A stretch of 17,856 bases of DNA from Desulfobulbaceae bacterium. Its GTDB lineage: Bacteria > Desulfobacterota > Desulfobulbia > Desulfobulbales > Desulfocapsaceae. The notes below the pieces were generated by a model that was not told where the DNA came from, ran no database searches, and worked only from the letters and a program-made list of their open reading frames with translations. Shown here piece after piece: positions 1-7,277 of the stretch. The translations under genes and the position numbers were made by a program. Each line of letters opens with the position of its first letter. The stretch's first letter is position 1. Location of the stretch: NCBI GenBank assembly GCA_030632405.1, contig DAOVUU010000008.1:1-17856 (forward strand). Direction: 5' to 3'.

Positions 1-458
1 AAAGCTCCGAGGGTAAGAGGTCCCTGTGCCACAGCATAAACTTTGCCATCTGCTCCGACAAGAGGCGTCATAAGCAATGTTCCACCGGCGAGGCTCTTGG
101 AGTCTCCCATGGAGGAAACCAGGACATCAATGGTCGAACCTGATCTGGCAAAAGGTGGCAGAGAGGCAGTAACCATGACCGCCGCAACATTTTTTATCTT
201 AATATCTTTTATATTATCAGGGTTGAGGGTTATACCATGCCGGGTCATCATATTGTAGATGGCCTGCAGGGTAAATTTTGATTTTTTCATATCATCGCCT
301 GTACCGGCCAATCCGGTAATGAGGCCGTATCCCATGAGCTGATTTTCTCTAACTCCATGGAGTTGTGCGATATCTTTGATTCTTACACACTCCGATTTTT
401 CAACTGGGAAGATACATATCAGAGATGCAGTAATTAACAGCGAGATGATGAGTTTCAT
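1..458 (-). CDS. flgI: Flagellar P-ring protein FlgI (partial, N-terminal part)
   Basis: FlgI forms the periplasmic P ring, the bushing around the rod in the peptidoglycan layer. Reading the minus strand from the ATG at 458 gives about 152 residues before the window ends. It starts with a Sec-type signal peptide ([17 protein letters not shown]), followed by a mature region beginning near [20 protein letters not shown] and then [12 protein letters not shown], which is the family's conserved N-terminal block. Further on, [17 protein letters not shown] and GGTLLMTPL are also typical of FlgI. The gene lies 59 nt after flgH, in the order flgA-flgH-flgI seen in many Gram-negative flagellar clusters. 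The shine-dalgarno is weak. The C-terminal part lies outside the window, so intactness cannot be judged. The identification is secure. Confidence 0.95.
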   Translation of the reverse strand, partial: MKLIISLLITASLICIFPVEKSECVRIKDIAQLHGVRENQLMGYGLITGLAGTGDDMKKSKFTLQAIYNMMTRHGITLNPDNIKDIKIKNVAAVMVTASLPPFARSGSTIDVLVSSMGDSKSLAGGTLLMTPLVGADGKVYAVAQGPLTLGA

Positions 459-517
459 AAGCTTGCCTGGTATAGGAAGGGTGAAGTGGGTAATTACTAT
501 TTTTATAATGTCATTAC

Positions 518-1204
518 TTAAAATGGCCAGACATTATCCAAGATGCGCATCATCCAACCCGGTTCCTGTTTATCACTGATTGCACCTTTGCCTGTATATG
601 ATATTCGGGCATTAAGAATCTTGTCGGAACTGACAGTATTGGCGGCAGTGATATCTACCGGTCTGATGATGCCGGTAAGGTAGATAAGCTGGACTTCGTT
701 GTTGACCATTACCTCTTTCCCGCCTCTGATTTTCAGTTGTCCGTTTGAATATCTGCCTACCACCTGGGTGGTTAAAGAGGCTGTTAATTCTTCATTACGG
801 GTTGTAGTTCCATTGCCATCAAAGCCATTGCTGAAATCAGCATTGACAAGATTATCGAGATCAACGGGATTGTAACCATTAAAGATGTCATCGTTTTCCA
901 GACCAAAAAAGTTAGGGATCGCAGCGTGAAAGTTTGTTGTTCTATCTGTCTGGGTAGAAGCCTCTTTTGAGGCGCTGGCAGTCTCTGAAATAAGTACGGT
1001 AACTATGTCGCCGATATTTTGCGCTTTTCGATCGGAAAACATTGAACTGTTACGCCGATTCCAGAGGGAGCCAGGCTCGCCACTTTCCAAACTTGCCGAT
1101 TGGATCTCTTCCAGGGGTTCAGGGATTTTTGTGACCTGAGGGCTGGGTTTTGAGCAGGATGAAAAAACGAGTACAAAAAGTGTAATTAAAAGTAAGTTTC
1201 TCAT
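518..1204 (-). CDS. flgH: Flagellar L-ring lipoprotein FlgH
   Basis: FlgH builds the L ring in the outer membrane, the outer bushing of the rod. I start it at the ATG at 1204, giving 228 residues. This places a lipoprotein signal at the very N-terminus ([17 protein letters not shown]) with a lipobox ending in the cysteine that would be lipidated. The longer reading frame back to 1240 would lie inside flgA and bury the signal. Family hallmarks are [21 protein letters not shown], so SLW, FSD and [10 protein letters not shown], near the N-terminus, and [16 protein letters not shown] plus the ending [13 protein letters not shown]. The length is normal for FlgH. The ATG lies one base after the flgA stop, and a GGAGG sits 12 nt upstream (1217-1221), inside flgA, so the two genes are probably translationally coupled. 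Confidence 0.96.
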   Translation of the reverse strand: MRNLLLITLFVLVFSSCSKPSPQVTKIPEPLEEIQSASLESGEPGSLWNRRNSSMFSDRKAQNIGDIVTVLISETASASKEASTQTDRTTNFHAAIPNFFGLENDDIFNGYNPVDLDNLVNADFSNGFDGNGTTTRNEELTASLTTQVVGRYSNGQLKIRGGKEVMVNNEVQLIYLTGIIRPVDITAANTVSSDKILNARISYTGKGAISDKQEPGWMMRILDNVWPF

Positions 1205-1205
1205 A

Positions 1206-2153
1206 TTAGAGTATAACCTCCACGAGCCCTGGTGCAGCAACTCGACAATGGATGATTTTTTTTGAATTGATGTTTTGTACCCTGATCATCTGGTTATGGC
1301 TACCATCGGTGCGGGCAATTCCACTGGCTGATAAATGCATCGGTCCGGAACTGATCACTATTTTGACTCTCTCTCCTCTTCTGACTACCGGGAGACTGGT
1401 GACCATGGCACGTGTAACGGGAGTTCCTGCTTTAATGTTTCGTTTCAGCTTTTTTCCTGAAAAATTGTTAATATCAAGTCCTGGATTGCTCACCTTGTTG
1501 AGATCTTTTATAGCAAGAGTGAGGTTGCCGGGGGATAGAATAGAACCCTTAGCCAGTCTTCCTGTGGCAACTACGACCGGAGCCAGGGCTTCAATTCGCC
1601 CCCTTACAGACATGTTTTTCGCAACACGGTTGTTTACTCTGAAGATGATGGAGAATCTGGAACTGCCGAGAATGCGGGGATTTGAGGGAATGACCTCATA
1701 TGTGAGTGCGCCGACAGGTAATATAAATGGAAGCGGTAAGGCGGCAGGGATAAATCGTATCTCGGCATCCGGCAGATTTTCACTGTTCAGGCGTAAATAT
1801 TCAGCGATAATTTCCTGAATTTTAGTTGATCCTATATGGATGCCATTCCTCTTCAGATTGACAGTTCGAGAGCCGTTCCAGGAAATTGAGCCGGGTAGAG
1901 AGAGGGTGGTAATTAGCTGTTTTTTTATGGCCAGGGAGTTGAGGGTGACAGTTTCTCCGGGAGGAGGGGACTGGGCCACTCTCTGGCTGGCAAGAGCCTG
2001 GGCCATTTCAGTATTTGCATCGAACTCGGCTACATCTCCAAGGGTGGTCCGGACCCCGTCTACCCGGGCATCCTGTTTGAAGGTTATCTGCAGGGCGCTG
2101 CATGGCAATAATGAGCTGAAAAAGAGGGCATTTATGAGCAATAATTTAAACAT
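1206..2153 (-). CDS. flgA: P-ring assembly chaperone FlgA
   Basis: FlgA is the periplasmic chaperone that helps FlgI assemble into the P ring. The 315-residue product begins with a Sec signal peptide (MFKLLLINALFFSSLLPCSA). The N-terminal half is poorly conserved. A SAF-like domain follows at about residues 190-250 (VVVATGRLAKGSILSPGNL, then GKKLKRNIKAGTPVTRAMV). The C-terminal beta domain has the family's VRRGERVKIVISSGPMHLS and the ending HCRVAAPGLVEVIL. At 315 residues it is longer than the enterobacterial protein (about 220), as is common where the extra N-terminal domain is kept. It precedes flgH and flgI, the ring genes it serves, and a 125-nt gap separates it from flgG. An AGGAG lies 13 nt upstream of the ATG. 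Confidence 0.93.
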   Translation of the reverse strand: MFKLLLINALFFSSLLPCSALQITFKQDARVDGVRTTLGDVAEFDANTEMAQALASQRVAQSPPPGETVTLNSLAIKKQLITTLSLPGSISWNGSRTVNLKRNGIHIGSTKIQEIIAEYLRLNSENLPDAEIRFIPAALPLPFILPVGALTYEVIPSNPRILGSSRFSIIFRVNNRVAKNMSVRGRIEALAPVVVATGRLAKGSILSPGNLTLAIKDLNKVSNPGLDINNFSGKKLKRNIKAGTPVTRAMVTSLPVVRRGERVKIVISSGPMHLSASGIARTDGSHNQMIRVQNINSKKIIHCRVAAPGLVEVIL

Positions 2154-2278
2154 AATTAGTACCTTACTCCTGAAAGTCTGTCATAAAAAACGAGAAAACG
2201 GAAAAGGGTTTTAAAAATTATGAACATAAAATTAACCACCAAGGTACTTATGCCGTCTTGTTTACCGTTGTTACGGTG

Positions 2279-3064
2279 TTAGACAAGGTTATTGGTTGTC
2301 TGCATCATTTCATCTGAAGTTTGAATCGTTTTAGAGTTAATCTCATAGGCTCGCTGAGTGGTGATCATATTGGCCAGTTCTTCAACGATATTAACATTGG
2401 ATCCTTCCAGATATGTCTGCAGAAGTGTGCCAAAACCGTCTTCCCCGGGGGTTCCGATAAAAGGTGTGCCGGAGGCGGAAGTTTCTTCGAAAAGGTTTTT
2501 ACCCTGGGCCGACAGCCCTGCATTATTGGTAAATCCGGCAAGTTCAAGGTTGCCAAGTTCGGTGCTTTCAGTGTCGTCGCCAATAATAGCGCTGACAACC
2601 CCGGTATCACTTATGGAGATTTGTCTGGCGCCGTCAGGAATTGTAATTTCCGGGATAATGGGGTAGCCGTCGGAGGTAGTAAGTCGGCCATTGCTGTCTC
2701 TTTTTAATGCGCCCGCACGTGTATAGGACGTGTTACCGTTTGGTATTTCAACCTGAAGAAAACCATCACCTTCAATGGCTATATCCAGCTCATTTTCTGT
2801 TAAAATGATATCACCCTGGGTAAATACCTTGGTGACTGCAGCGGGTTTTACGCCAAGGCCTATGAGTATTCCGGTAGGTGATTCGGTGTCGGCAGAGGTC
2901 TGACTGCCGGGAACCTTCATGGTCTGGTAGAGCAGATCCTGAAAATCAGCCTTACTTTTTTTAAACCCGGTTGTTGTAACATTGGCAAGATTGTTCGCTA
3001 TAACATCAATATTGAGTTGCTGGGCGTGCATTCCTGTGGTGCCGGTCCAGAGTGATCTGATCAT
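2279..3064 (-). CDS. flgG: Flagellar distal rod protein FlgG
   Basis: FlgG forms the distal rod that crosses the P and L rings and carries the hook. The protein has 261 residues, exactly the usual length. The N-terminus is diagnostic: MIRSLWTGTTGMHAQQLNID followed by VIANNLANVTTTGFKKSKADF. The central domain carries the rod/hook signature EGDGFLQVEIPNGNTSYTR. The C-terminus LEGSNVNIVEELANMITTQR and YEINSKTIQTSDEMMQTTNN forms the D0 coiled coil. There is no Sec signal, as expected for a substrate of the flagellar export machine. AAGG lies 7 nt before the ATG, and the gene follows flgF after 34 nt. Confidence 0.97.
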   Translation of the reverse strand: MIRSLWTGTTGMHAQQLNIDVIANNLANVTTTGFKKSKADFQDLLYQTMKVPGSQTSADTESPTGILIGLGVKPAAVTKVFTQGDIILTENELDIAIEGDGFLQVEIPNGNTSYTRAGALKRDSNGRLTTSDGYPIIPEITIPDGARQISISDTGVVSAIIGDDTESTELGNLELAGFTNNAGLSAQGKNLFEETSASGTPFIGTPGEDGFGTLLQTYLEGSNVNIVEELANMITTQRAYEINSKTIQTSDEMMQTTNNLV

Positions 3065-3098
3065 GGTAAACCTTTTTAAGAGATATGTTGATCTTAAG

Positions 3099-3848
3099 TT
3101 AACCTACAGTTCCAAGCTCTTGCTGCTGCTCGGAGATGGTGGAGTAGTTTTTCAACACTTTATGGTATGTTTCAAATGTTCGGTGGCCGTTAATCATTCT
3201 GGCCATCTCAGCCGCCATGTTTACGTTTGAGAGTTCGAGATTTCCCTGAATTACCCGGTAGGAGTCGCTCTCTATTTCGGTGCCACCATTTTGCAGGGAA
3301 AAGGTGGTATCTGTCTCGCGTTTAAGTTTGAGTTTGTCGTCAACCTCTACAATAGCAAGCTTGGCAACTTCCTCACGGCTTGCTTCCAGCCCTAGAATGT
3401 AGATTGTCCCATCATCTCCAACTGCTATTTTACTCGTCTCTGTATCCGGGATAGTGATATTGGCGCCCGCTTCGTCGAGGACCGGGAGGCCGTTACTGGT
3501 GGTGAGTAACCCATCCTGATTTATGGCAAAATCACCTCGTCTTGTATAATGTATACCGTTAGGGCCCTGTACTTTGAAAAAACCATCGCCGTTGATAGCC
3601 ATGTCGAGAGGATCTGCAGTTTCCCGCATTGCTCCGGGAGTAAAATCAGTATAATTATTGCGAATTCTGTTGTAATTAATGCCTTTGGCTTCGCTGGTCT
3701 GTTGGGCACCCCTGAGAACCGACTCAAAACTGACCAGCGATTTTTTATATCCGCTGGTACTTATGTTGGCCAGGTTGGCACTGATGTTTGCGATGGACTG
3801 TTCCCGCGAGATCGCCCCTGCAAGGGCACTGTATTTTCCTGAAACCAT
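3099..3848 (-). CDS. flgF: Flagellar rod protein FlgF
   Basis: FlgF is a rod component, a paralogue of FlgG and FlgE, exported by the flagellar type III system. The 249-residue protein has the N-terminal rod motif SIANISANLANISTSGYKKS, the central INGDGFFKVQGPNGIHYTR signature and the C-terminal LELSNVNMAAEMARMINGHR. The short central domain, the length near 250 and the position directly before flgG argue for FlgF rather than FlgG. The ATG has no convincing shine-dalgarno. It is the first gene after a 101-nt gap that carries a candidate sigma-28 promoter, so it probably heads a flgFGAHI transcription unit. Confidence 0.94.
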   Translation of the reverse strand: MVSGKYSALAGAISREQSIANISANLANISTSGYKKSLVSFESVLRGAQQTSEAKGINYNRIRNNYTDFTPGAMRETADPLDMAINGDGFFKVQGPNGIHYTRRGDFAINQDGLLTTSNGLPVLDEAGANITIPDTETSKIAVGDDGTIYILGLEASREEVAKLAIVEVDDKLKLKRETDTTFSLQNGGTEIESDSYRVIQGNLELSNVNMAAEMARMINGHRTFETYHKVLKNYSTISEQQQELGTVG

Positions 3849-3895
3849 TGTGTCGTTTTTTTAGTTAAAATTAACGGGTTACTTAAACTGTTAAT

Positions 3896-3923
3896 GTATC
3901 GGTTATTCGACCTGATTTCTTTA
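3896..3923 (-). promoter_or_regulatory. Candidate FliA (sigma-28) promoter upstream of flgF
   Basis: On the minus strand, TAAAGAAA (3923-3916), a 12-nt spacer and ACCGATAC (3903-3896) lie about 48 nt before the flgF ATG. The enterobacterial sigma-28 consensus is TAAAGTTT-N11-GCCGATAA, so the strongly conserved TAAAG and CCGATA cores are both present, with a spacer one base longer than ideal. It would start transcription near 3888. The sigma factor itself, fliA, is encoded immediately upstream. This is a match by eye only, and the host's own consensus is unknown. Confidence 0.45.
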
Positions 3924-3949
3924 CAGGTGTGTACTGGCCTGAAATTTTT

Positions 3950-4369
3950 TCAATGGGTATGACCAAGTTTTGATAAGGTCACAAGCTGTGCTGCTTCATG
4001 GGCTGAAATTGCTAAGATGGAGGCAATCTCGTCACTACTCATATTTTTTTTGATGAGAGAGTGGACAAAGCTGTATTTTTCCGGGATCAAGTTGGTTGAA
4101 GGAAAAGTCTGAGTTGAGAGGCGTGGTTTTTGGAGCTGTGTGGTTAATTCGGCTACAGTGAGACTGGTTTTGAACTGTTTCGTTCTTTCGTTCTTTTCGT
4201 GGATCTCTTTCAGTTCCTCACTTATTTCATCAAAGAAACCATTTGCTTCCGTCAGTTTACAGAAGAAGAGATCTTTTTGTCTCTTGAGTGCCAGGGCCTT
4301 AACAAAGGTAATCACAAAAAATATCAAAAAGAGGAAAAACAGTAATGTAGTAGAAGATAAAGGTATCAT
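3950..4369 (-). CDS. Small membrane-anchored coiled-coil protein with HTH-like tail, unknown function
   Basis: I do not recognise a characterised function for this 139-residue protein. It has one N-terminal membrane segment (about residues 5-26, rich in Leu and Phe). Next comes a charged, probably coiled-coil stretch (about 30-80, EEISEELKEIHEKNERTK type), then a Pro/Ser/Thr-rich linker. The C-terminal segment (about 105-135: SSDEIASILAISAHEAAQLV) looks like the short helix-turn-helix tail found in DUF2802/DUF6115-type proteins that occur beside fliA or chemotaxis genes; that assignment is from memory of the pattern. The start lies 4 nt after the fliA stop, so it is co-transcribed with fliA, and it ends before the flgF promoter gap. 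Its shine-dalgarno is weak, which suggests coupled translation. A flagellar or motility accessory role is inferred from position only. Confidence 0.75.
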   Translation of the reverse strand: MIPLSSTTLLFFLFLIFFVITFVKALALKRQKDLFFCKLTEANGFFDEISEELKEIHEKNERTKQFKTSLTVAELTTQLQKPRLSTQTFPSTNLIPEKYSFVHSLIKKNMSSDEIASILAISAHEAAQLVTLSKLGHTH

Positions 4370-4373
4370 ATTG

Positions 4374-5105
4374 TCAGTAAAGTTGTGATTCCATTTTTGT
4401 CTTGAGTTTAATAAGTGCCTGGCTGTGCAGTTGAGACACTCTTCCTTCGGAAAGTTCTAAAATTTCGGCAATCTCCTTCTGTGCCAGTTCTTCATAGTAA
4501 TAGAGCGAGATGACCAACCGTTCCTTTTTTGAAAGCTGACCTAATATTCCTGCAATTCTGTGGGTGAGTTCAAGATCTTCTATTCTTTTACCGGGTTTAT
4601 TGTCTGAACGCTGGTCAGCCAGGGTGTCCAGGAAAGATCGGCCTTCACTTGAGTGATCAAGAGTTTCGTTGAGGCTTACACAACCGAGATGGCCGACCTG
4701 GCTCAGCATGGAACGATAATCTTCCAGGGACAATTCCATTTTCTCTGCTACTTCGTGATCTTCGGGGTCCCTTCCTAATTTTAATTCGAGCTCTGCAAGA
4801 GTTTTTCCTATACGGTTTTGCTTATCTCGAAGAGACCTGGAAAACCAGTCAAGTTTGCGCATTTCATCCAGTATTGAACCACGAATTCGGTATTCTGCAA
4901 AAGTTTTGAAAAGGATGTTTTTTGAAGGGTCAAATTTATTTGAAGCGTCGAGGAGACCGACCATTCCCGCACTTTTCATATCATCTTTGTCCATAAAAGA
5001 CGGTACCTGGGTAACCATCCGTGCAACAAGTATATCGACCAGATAAAGATTATCCCGAATAAGTTGGGATTTATCATCATTAAGAGGAGTTTGATCGTAG
5101 AGCAT
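4374..5105 (-). CDS. fliA: Flagellar sigma factor FliA (sigma-28)
   Basis: This is an RNA polymerase sigma factor of the sigma-28/FliA/WhiG type, which directs late flagellar promoters. It has 243 residues, the usual FliA length. Region 2 (about 14-95) carries DDMKSAGMVGLLDASNKFDP, FKTFAEYRIRGSILDEMRK and the FliA-type DWFSRSLRDKQNRI. Region 3 spans about 100-145. Region 4 (about 180-238) holds LSKKERLVISLYYYEELAQK and the helix-turn-helix IAEILELSEGRVSQLHSQAL. The ATG has a GAGGG 6 nt upstream and sits 3 nt after the flhG stop, so it belongs to the flhF-flhG operon. No FlgM anti-sigma gene is visible in the window. Confidence 0.97.
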   Translation of the reverse strand: MLYDQTPLNDDKSQLIRDNLYLVDILVARMVTQVPSFMDKDDMKSAGMVGLLDASNKFDPSKNILFKTFAEYRIRGSILDEMRKLDWFSRSLRDKQNRIGKTLAELELKLGRDPEDHEVAEKMELSLEDYRSMLSQVGHLGCVSLNETLDHSSEGRSFLDTLADQRSDNKPGKRIEDLELTHRIAGILGQLSKKERLVISLYYYEELAQKEIAEILELSEGRVSQLHSQALIKLKTKMESQLY

Positions 5106-5108
5106 TTT

Positions 5109-5909
5109 TTACCCTCTACTGCCAATATTGAGCAATTTGTTCCAGAAGAATTGAATATTACCTTTAGGAGATACCTGTGGCGGTTCTGCACAAATTCGGC
5201 TGGCAAGTTGATTGAAGGCCTGGCTGATTTTGGATGAAGGTAGCAATTCACTTATTACCTTCTGTTTTCGTATGGAATCTACCATTTGGCGGTCTTCGGG
5301 GATAGAGCCCAGATAGTCAATTGATATATCCAGATATCGATTAGAAACCATCGTTAACTTTTTATAGACATCAAGGGCGTCATCTTCAGTCCGAATCTGA
5401 TTTACCAGCAGGTTGAATTTTTTCTCATGATATTGTACTGAGAGGAGTTTCATAAGGGCATAGGCATCTGTAATTGCGGTAGGTTCTGGTGTCGTGACGA
5501 TCAGTATTTCCTGCGCTGCTGTGTTGAAATAGGTGACATTTTCAGATATACCTGCTTCGGTATCGATTAAAACGTAATCGAAATGGTTGTTCATGGAGTC
5601 GAGGCCATCGAGAAGACGGATTTTCTGCTGCCTCTCAAGTCGAGTGTAATTTTGGATACCGGAACCGGCAGGTAGAATTTTTATGCCGAGAGGACCTTCA
5701 ATTAAAATGTCGTGTAGCTCTATTTCTCCCGAAAAAAAATGATTCAAATTATAGGAAGGTGTAAGACCGAACACCACATCAATGTTTGCAAGACCGAGGT
5801 CAGCATCGAGTATGAGGACGCGTTTTCCCTGATGGGCAAGCGCATAGGCAAGGTTTGAAACTACAGCTGTTTTGCCAACCCCCCCCTTACCGCTGGTAAT
5901 AGAATACAC
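5109..5909 (-). CDS. flhG: FlhG (FleN/YlxH) MinD-like ATPase, ATPase domain; N-terminus apparently frameshifted off
   Basis: FlhG is a membrane-associated MinD/ParA-type ATPase that works with the GTPase FlhF to set flagellar number and place. The open frame from a GTG at 5909 gives 266 residues. They include the deviant Walker A loop (SGKGGVGKT, residues 6-14), the A' motif LDADLGLANIDVVFGL (34-49) and the Walker B region YVLIDTEAGIS (112-122), where the residue after DT is Glu instead of the usual Gly or Ala. The C-terminus ends in a short amphipathic stretch (FFWNKLLNI) resembling a membrane-targeting helix. In this frame there is no ATG between the flhF stop and the P-loop, and the GTG has no shine-dalgarno. 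The missing N-terminus, including the DQAxxLR motif, is present just upstream in another frame (5910-6016), which points to a one-base frameshift rather than a naturally short protein. Confidence 0.88.
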   Translation of the reverse strand: MYSITSGKGGVGKTAVVSNLAYALAHQGKRVLILDADLGLANIDVVFGLTPSYNLNHFFSGEIELHDILIEGPLGIKILPAGSGIQNYTRLERQQKIRLLDGLDSMNNHFDYVLIDTEAGISENVTYFNTAAQEILIVTTPEPTAITDAYALMKLLSVQYHEKKFNLLVNQIRTEDDALDVYKKLTMVSNRYLDISIDYLGSIPEDRQMVDSIRKQKVISELLPSSKISQAFNQLASRICAEPPQVSPKGNIQFFWNKLLNIGSRG

Positions 5910-6016
5910 ATTGGTAATCTGGTTAATCTTTGACTGGAAGTGGATGGATGATGAGATGTGTTGAACCCTCTCAACGTATGTGCTTGATCTGCAGTGGTCT
6001 GTGATGTGTTAGTCAT
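5910..6016 (-). other. flhG: Out-of-frame N-terminal segment of flhG with the DQAxxLR motif
   Basis: An ATG at 6016 overlaps the flhF stop (6011-6009) and has a good shine-dalgarno, GAAGGG at 6029-6024, 7 nt upstream. It encodes MTNTSQTTADQAHTLRG. DQAHTLR matches the DQAxxLR helix known at the N-terminus of FlhG, which stimulates the FlhF GTPase. The frame then runs out of register with the ATPase domain and ends at 5861. Adding one base at the GGG run at 5968-5966 would join DQAHTLRG to VQHISSSIHFQSKINQITN and on to the P-loop, giving a protein of about 302 residues, close to the normal FlhG length. Confidence 0.75.
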
Positions 6017-7277
6017 GCAATGGCCCTTCATTTTGTGACATAATGAGTTCTGCGACTCTATTTTGTGATACTTCAATTAAATCTTCTGGAACTCGCTGCC
6101 CATTAGTCACGTATGACAGAGGAATACTGTTTTCAATCTGGATATTCAAAAGTACGCCCAGACTGGAACATTCGTCAATTTTGGTGAAGATAGTGTTGGA
6201 AATACCGAGGGAACTGAACCGCTCGATAGTATTAAGAAGTTCTGCTTCTCTGGTTGGAGCGGAGAGAACAAGATGTTTATCAATATTCAAGTCAGGACTG
6301 AGAAAGGTTGAAAGCTCATTGATAGATAACCCGTCTCTTGGGCTTCTTCCAGCAGTGTCTATAAGTATAAGATCTTTATCCTGATGTTTTTCAATTGCAG
6401 ATATAAGTTGCCCAGGGGTGATGACAACATCGACGGGGAGGTGCATGATTTCACCGTACACTTTGAGTTGTTCAACAGCTGCTATACGATAGGTATCAAT
6501 AGTTATAAGAGCAATTGATGGTGAATGGGCAGCAAGATAGGAGGCCGCTACTTTAGCAAGTGTTGTTGTCTTGCCTACCCCCGTGGGACCGACAAAAGCA
6601 ATGCGCTGCTGAGTATCATCAGAACCAAACAGGGGCGGTGCAACATGGAGTAAATCCTGAATGATTTTAATGATAGCTGTGGTCTGAAGTTCAGGACTGT
6701 TCGGATCTAAATCGTTTAAATTTTTACTCAGGAGTGATGTGATTTGTCTCGATACATGATCATTAATGCCTCTGTCCAGCAGCATGGCCTGGATTTCTTC
6801 CTCTCGGGAGATTTCAGCGATCTGGCGTGGGGGAATTGAACTCTTTTTTGTCTGCTGGAATATAGATGTGGAGGGATCCGGGTTTTTATTATTTCCATGC
6901 AGTTGGGAAATTTCTCCGGTGAGGTTTTTCACAAGATTTTTGAGTTCACTGACTTCGTCTGCAAGGGAGGTTCCAGCAAAATTACCATCGTCCGAATCTA
7001 AAAGATGATCAACCGAATTATCAACAATACGGTTAAAACCCGATGTCTGCTTTCTCTTTGTAAGGCGGAATGTGTCCGGTATGTTGTTATAAGATTGTGC
7101 CACTGGCATTGTTGTATCGATTGCTGCAGTAATTTCCAGGGTCGGTTTTCCGAGAAGACCCAGTTTGCCGTTTTTTATAGTTTTGGTGGATATTATAAGT
7201 GCGTCTGAGCCGAGTTCCTGCTTTATCATTTTCAGCCCTGAAGCCATGTCTATTGATTCAAACACTTTAACTTGCAT
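6009..7277 (-). CDS. flhF: Flagellar biosynthesis GTPase FlhF (SRP-type)
   Basis: FlhF is an SRP-family GTPase that helps choose the site of flagellar assembly, mostly in polar flagellates. The 422-residue protein has the N-terminal B domain (MQVKVFESIDMASGLKMIKQ, then ELGSDALIISTKTI) and a variable linker to about residue 150. An N domain follows at about 155-215. The G domain has P-loop GPTGVGKTTT (230-239), DTYRIAAVEQL (261-271), DTAGRSPRD (307-315) and TKID (365-368). The order B-N-G and DTYRIAAVEQL separate it from FtsY and Ffh. It overlaps the flhA end by 11 nt, has GGTGA 7 nt before the ATG, and is followed directly by flhG, its regulator. The overlaps suggest coupled translation. Confidence 0.97.
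   Translation of the reverse strand: MQVKVFESIDMASGLKMIKQELGSDALIISTKTIKNGKLGLLGKPTLEITAAIDTTMPVAQSYNNIPDTFRLTKRKQTSGFNRIVDNSVDHLLDSDDGNFAGTSLADEVSELKNLVKNLTGEISQLHGNNKNPDPSTSIFQQTKKSSIPPRQIAEISREEEIQAMLLDRGINDHVSRQITSLLSKNLNDLDPNSPELQTTAIIKIIQDLLHVAPPLFGSDDTQQRIAFVGPTGVGKTTTLAKVAASYLAAHSPSIALITIDTYRIAAVEQLKVYGEIMHLPVDVVITPGQLISAIEKHQDKDLILIDTAGRSPRDGLSINELSTFLSPDLNIDKHLVLSAPTREAELLNTIERFSSLGISNTIFTKIDECSSLGVLLNIQIENSIPLSYVTNGQRVPEDLIEVSQNRVAELIMSQNEGPLHD
6024..6029 (-). promoter_or_regulatory. Ribosome binding site deciding the flhG start at 6016
   Basis: The minus strand reads GAAGGG followed by a 7-nt spacer and the ATG at 6016-6014. This is a better site than anything upstream of the GTG at 5909, and it supports an original flhG start at 6016, overlapping the flhF stop. 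Confidence 0.6.

Noticed and set aside
1252..1818. 188-residue open frame on the plus strand
   Set aside because: It lies antisense to flgA, reads as low-complexity Leu/Arg/Ser-rich protein with no family motif, and has no ribosome binding site; it is a shadow of the real gene.
2159..2250. Paired AAGTACCTT and AAGGTACT sequences in the flgG-flgA gap, considered as an operator
   Set aside because: The repeats are short, imperfect and about 75 nt apart in AT-rich sequence; this may be chance.
2262..2278. Small inverted repeat ACCGT-AACA-ACGGT just after the flgG stop, considered as a terminator
   Set aside because: The stem is only 5 bp and has no T run after it, so it would not be an effective terminator; flgA probably continues the same operon.
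2365..2610. 81-residue minus-strand open frame inside flgG
   Set aside because: It is an alternate frame of the well-conserved flgG and shows no independent start signal.
3549..3842. 97-residue plus-strand open frame antisense to flgF
   Set aside because: No recognisable motif and fully inside a conserved rod gene; other plus-strand frames across the window (for example 8596-8967, 2321-2707) are rejected for the same reason.
5955..5975. Programmed -1 ribosomal frameshift in flhG
   Set aside because: A -1 slip at GGG would restore the frame, but there is no X-XXY-YYZ heptamer and no clear downstream structure, so an indel is the simpler explanation.
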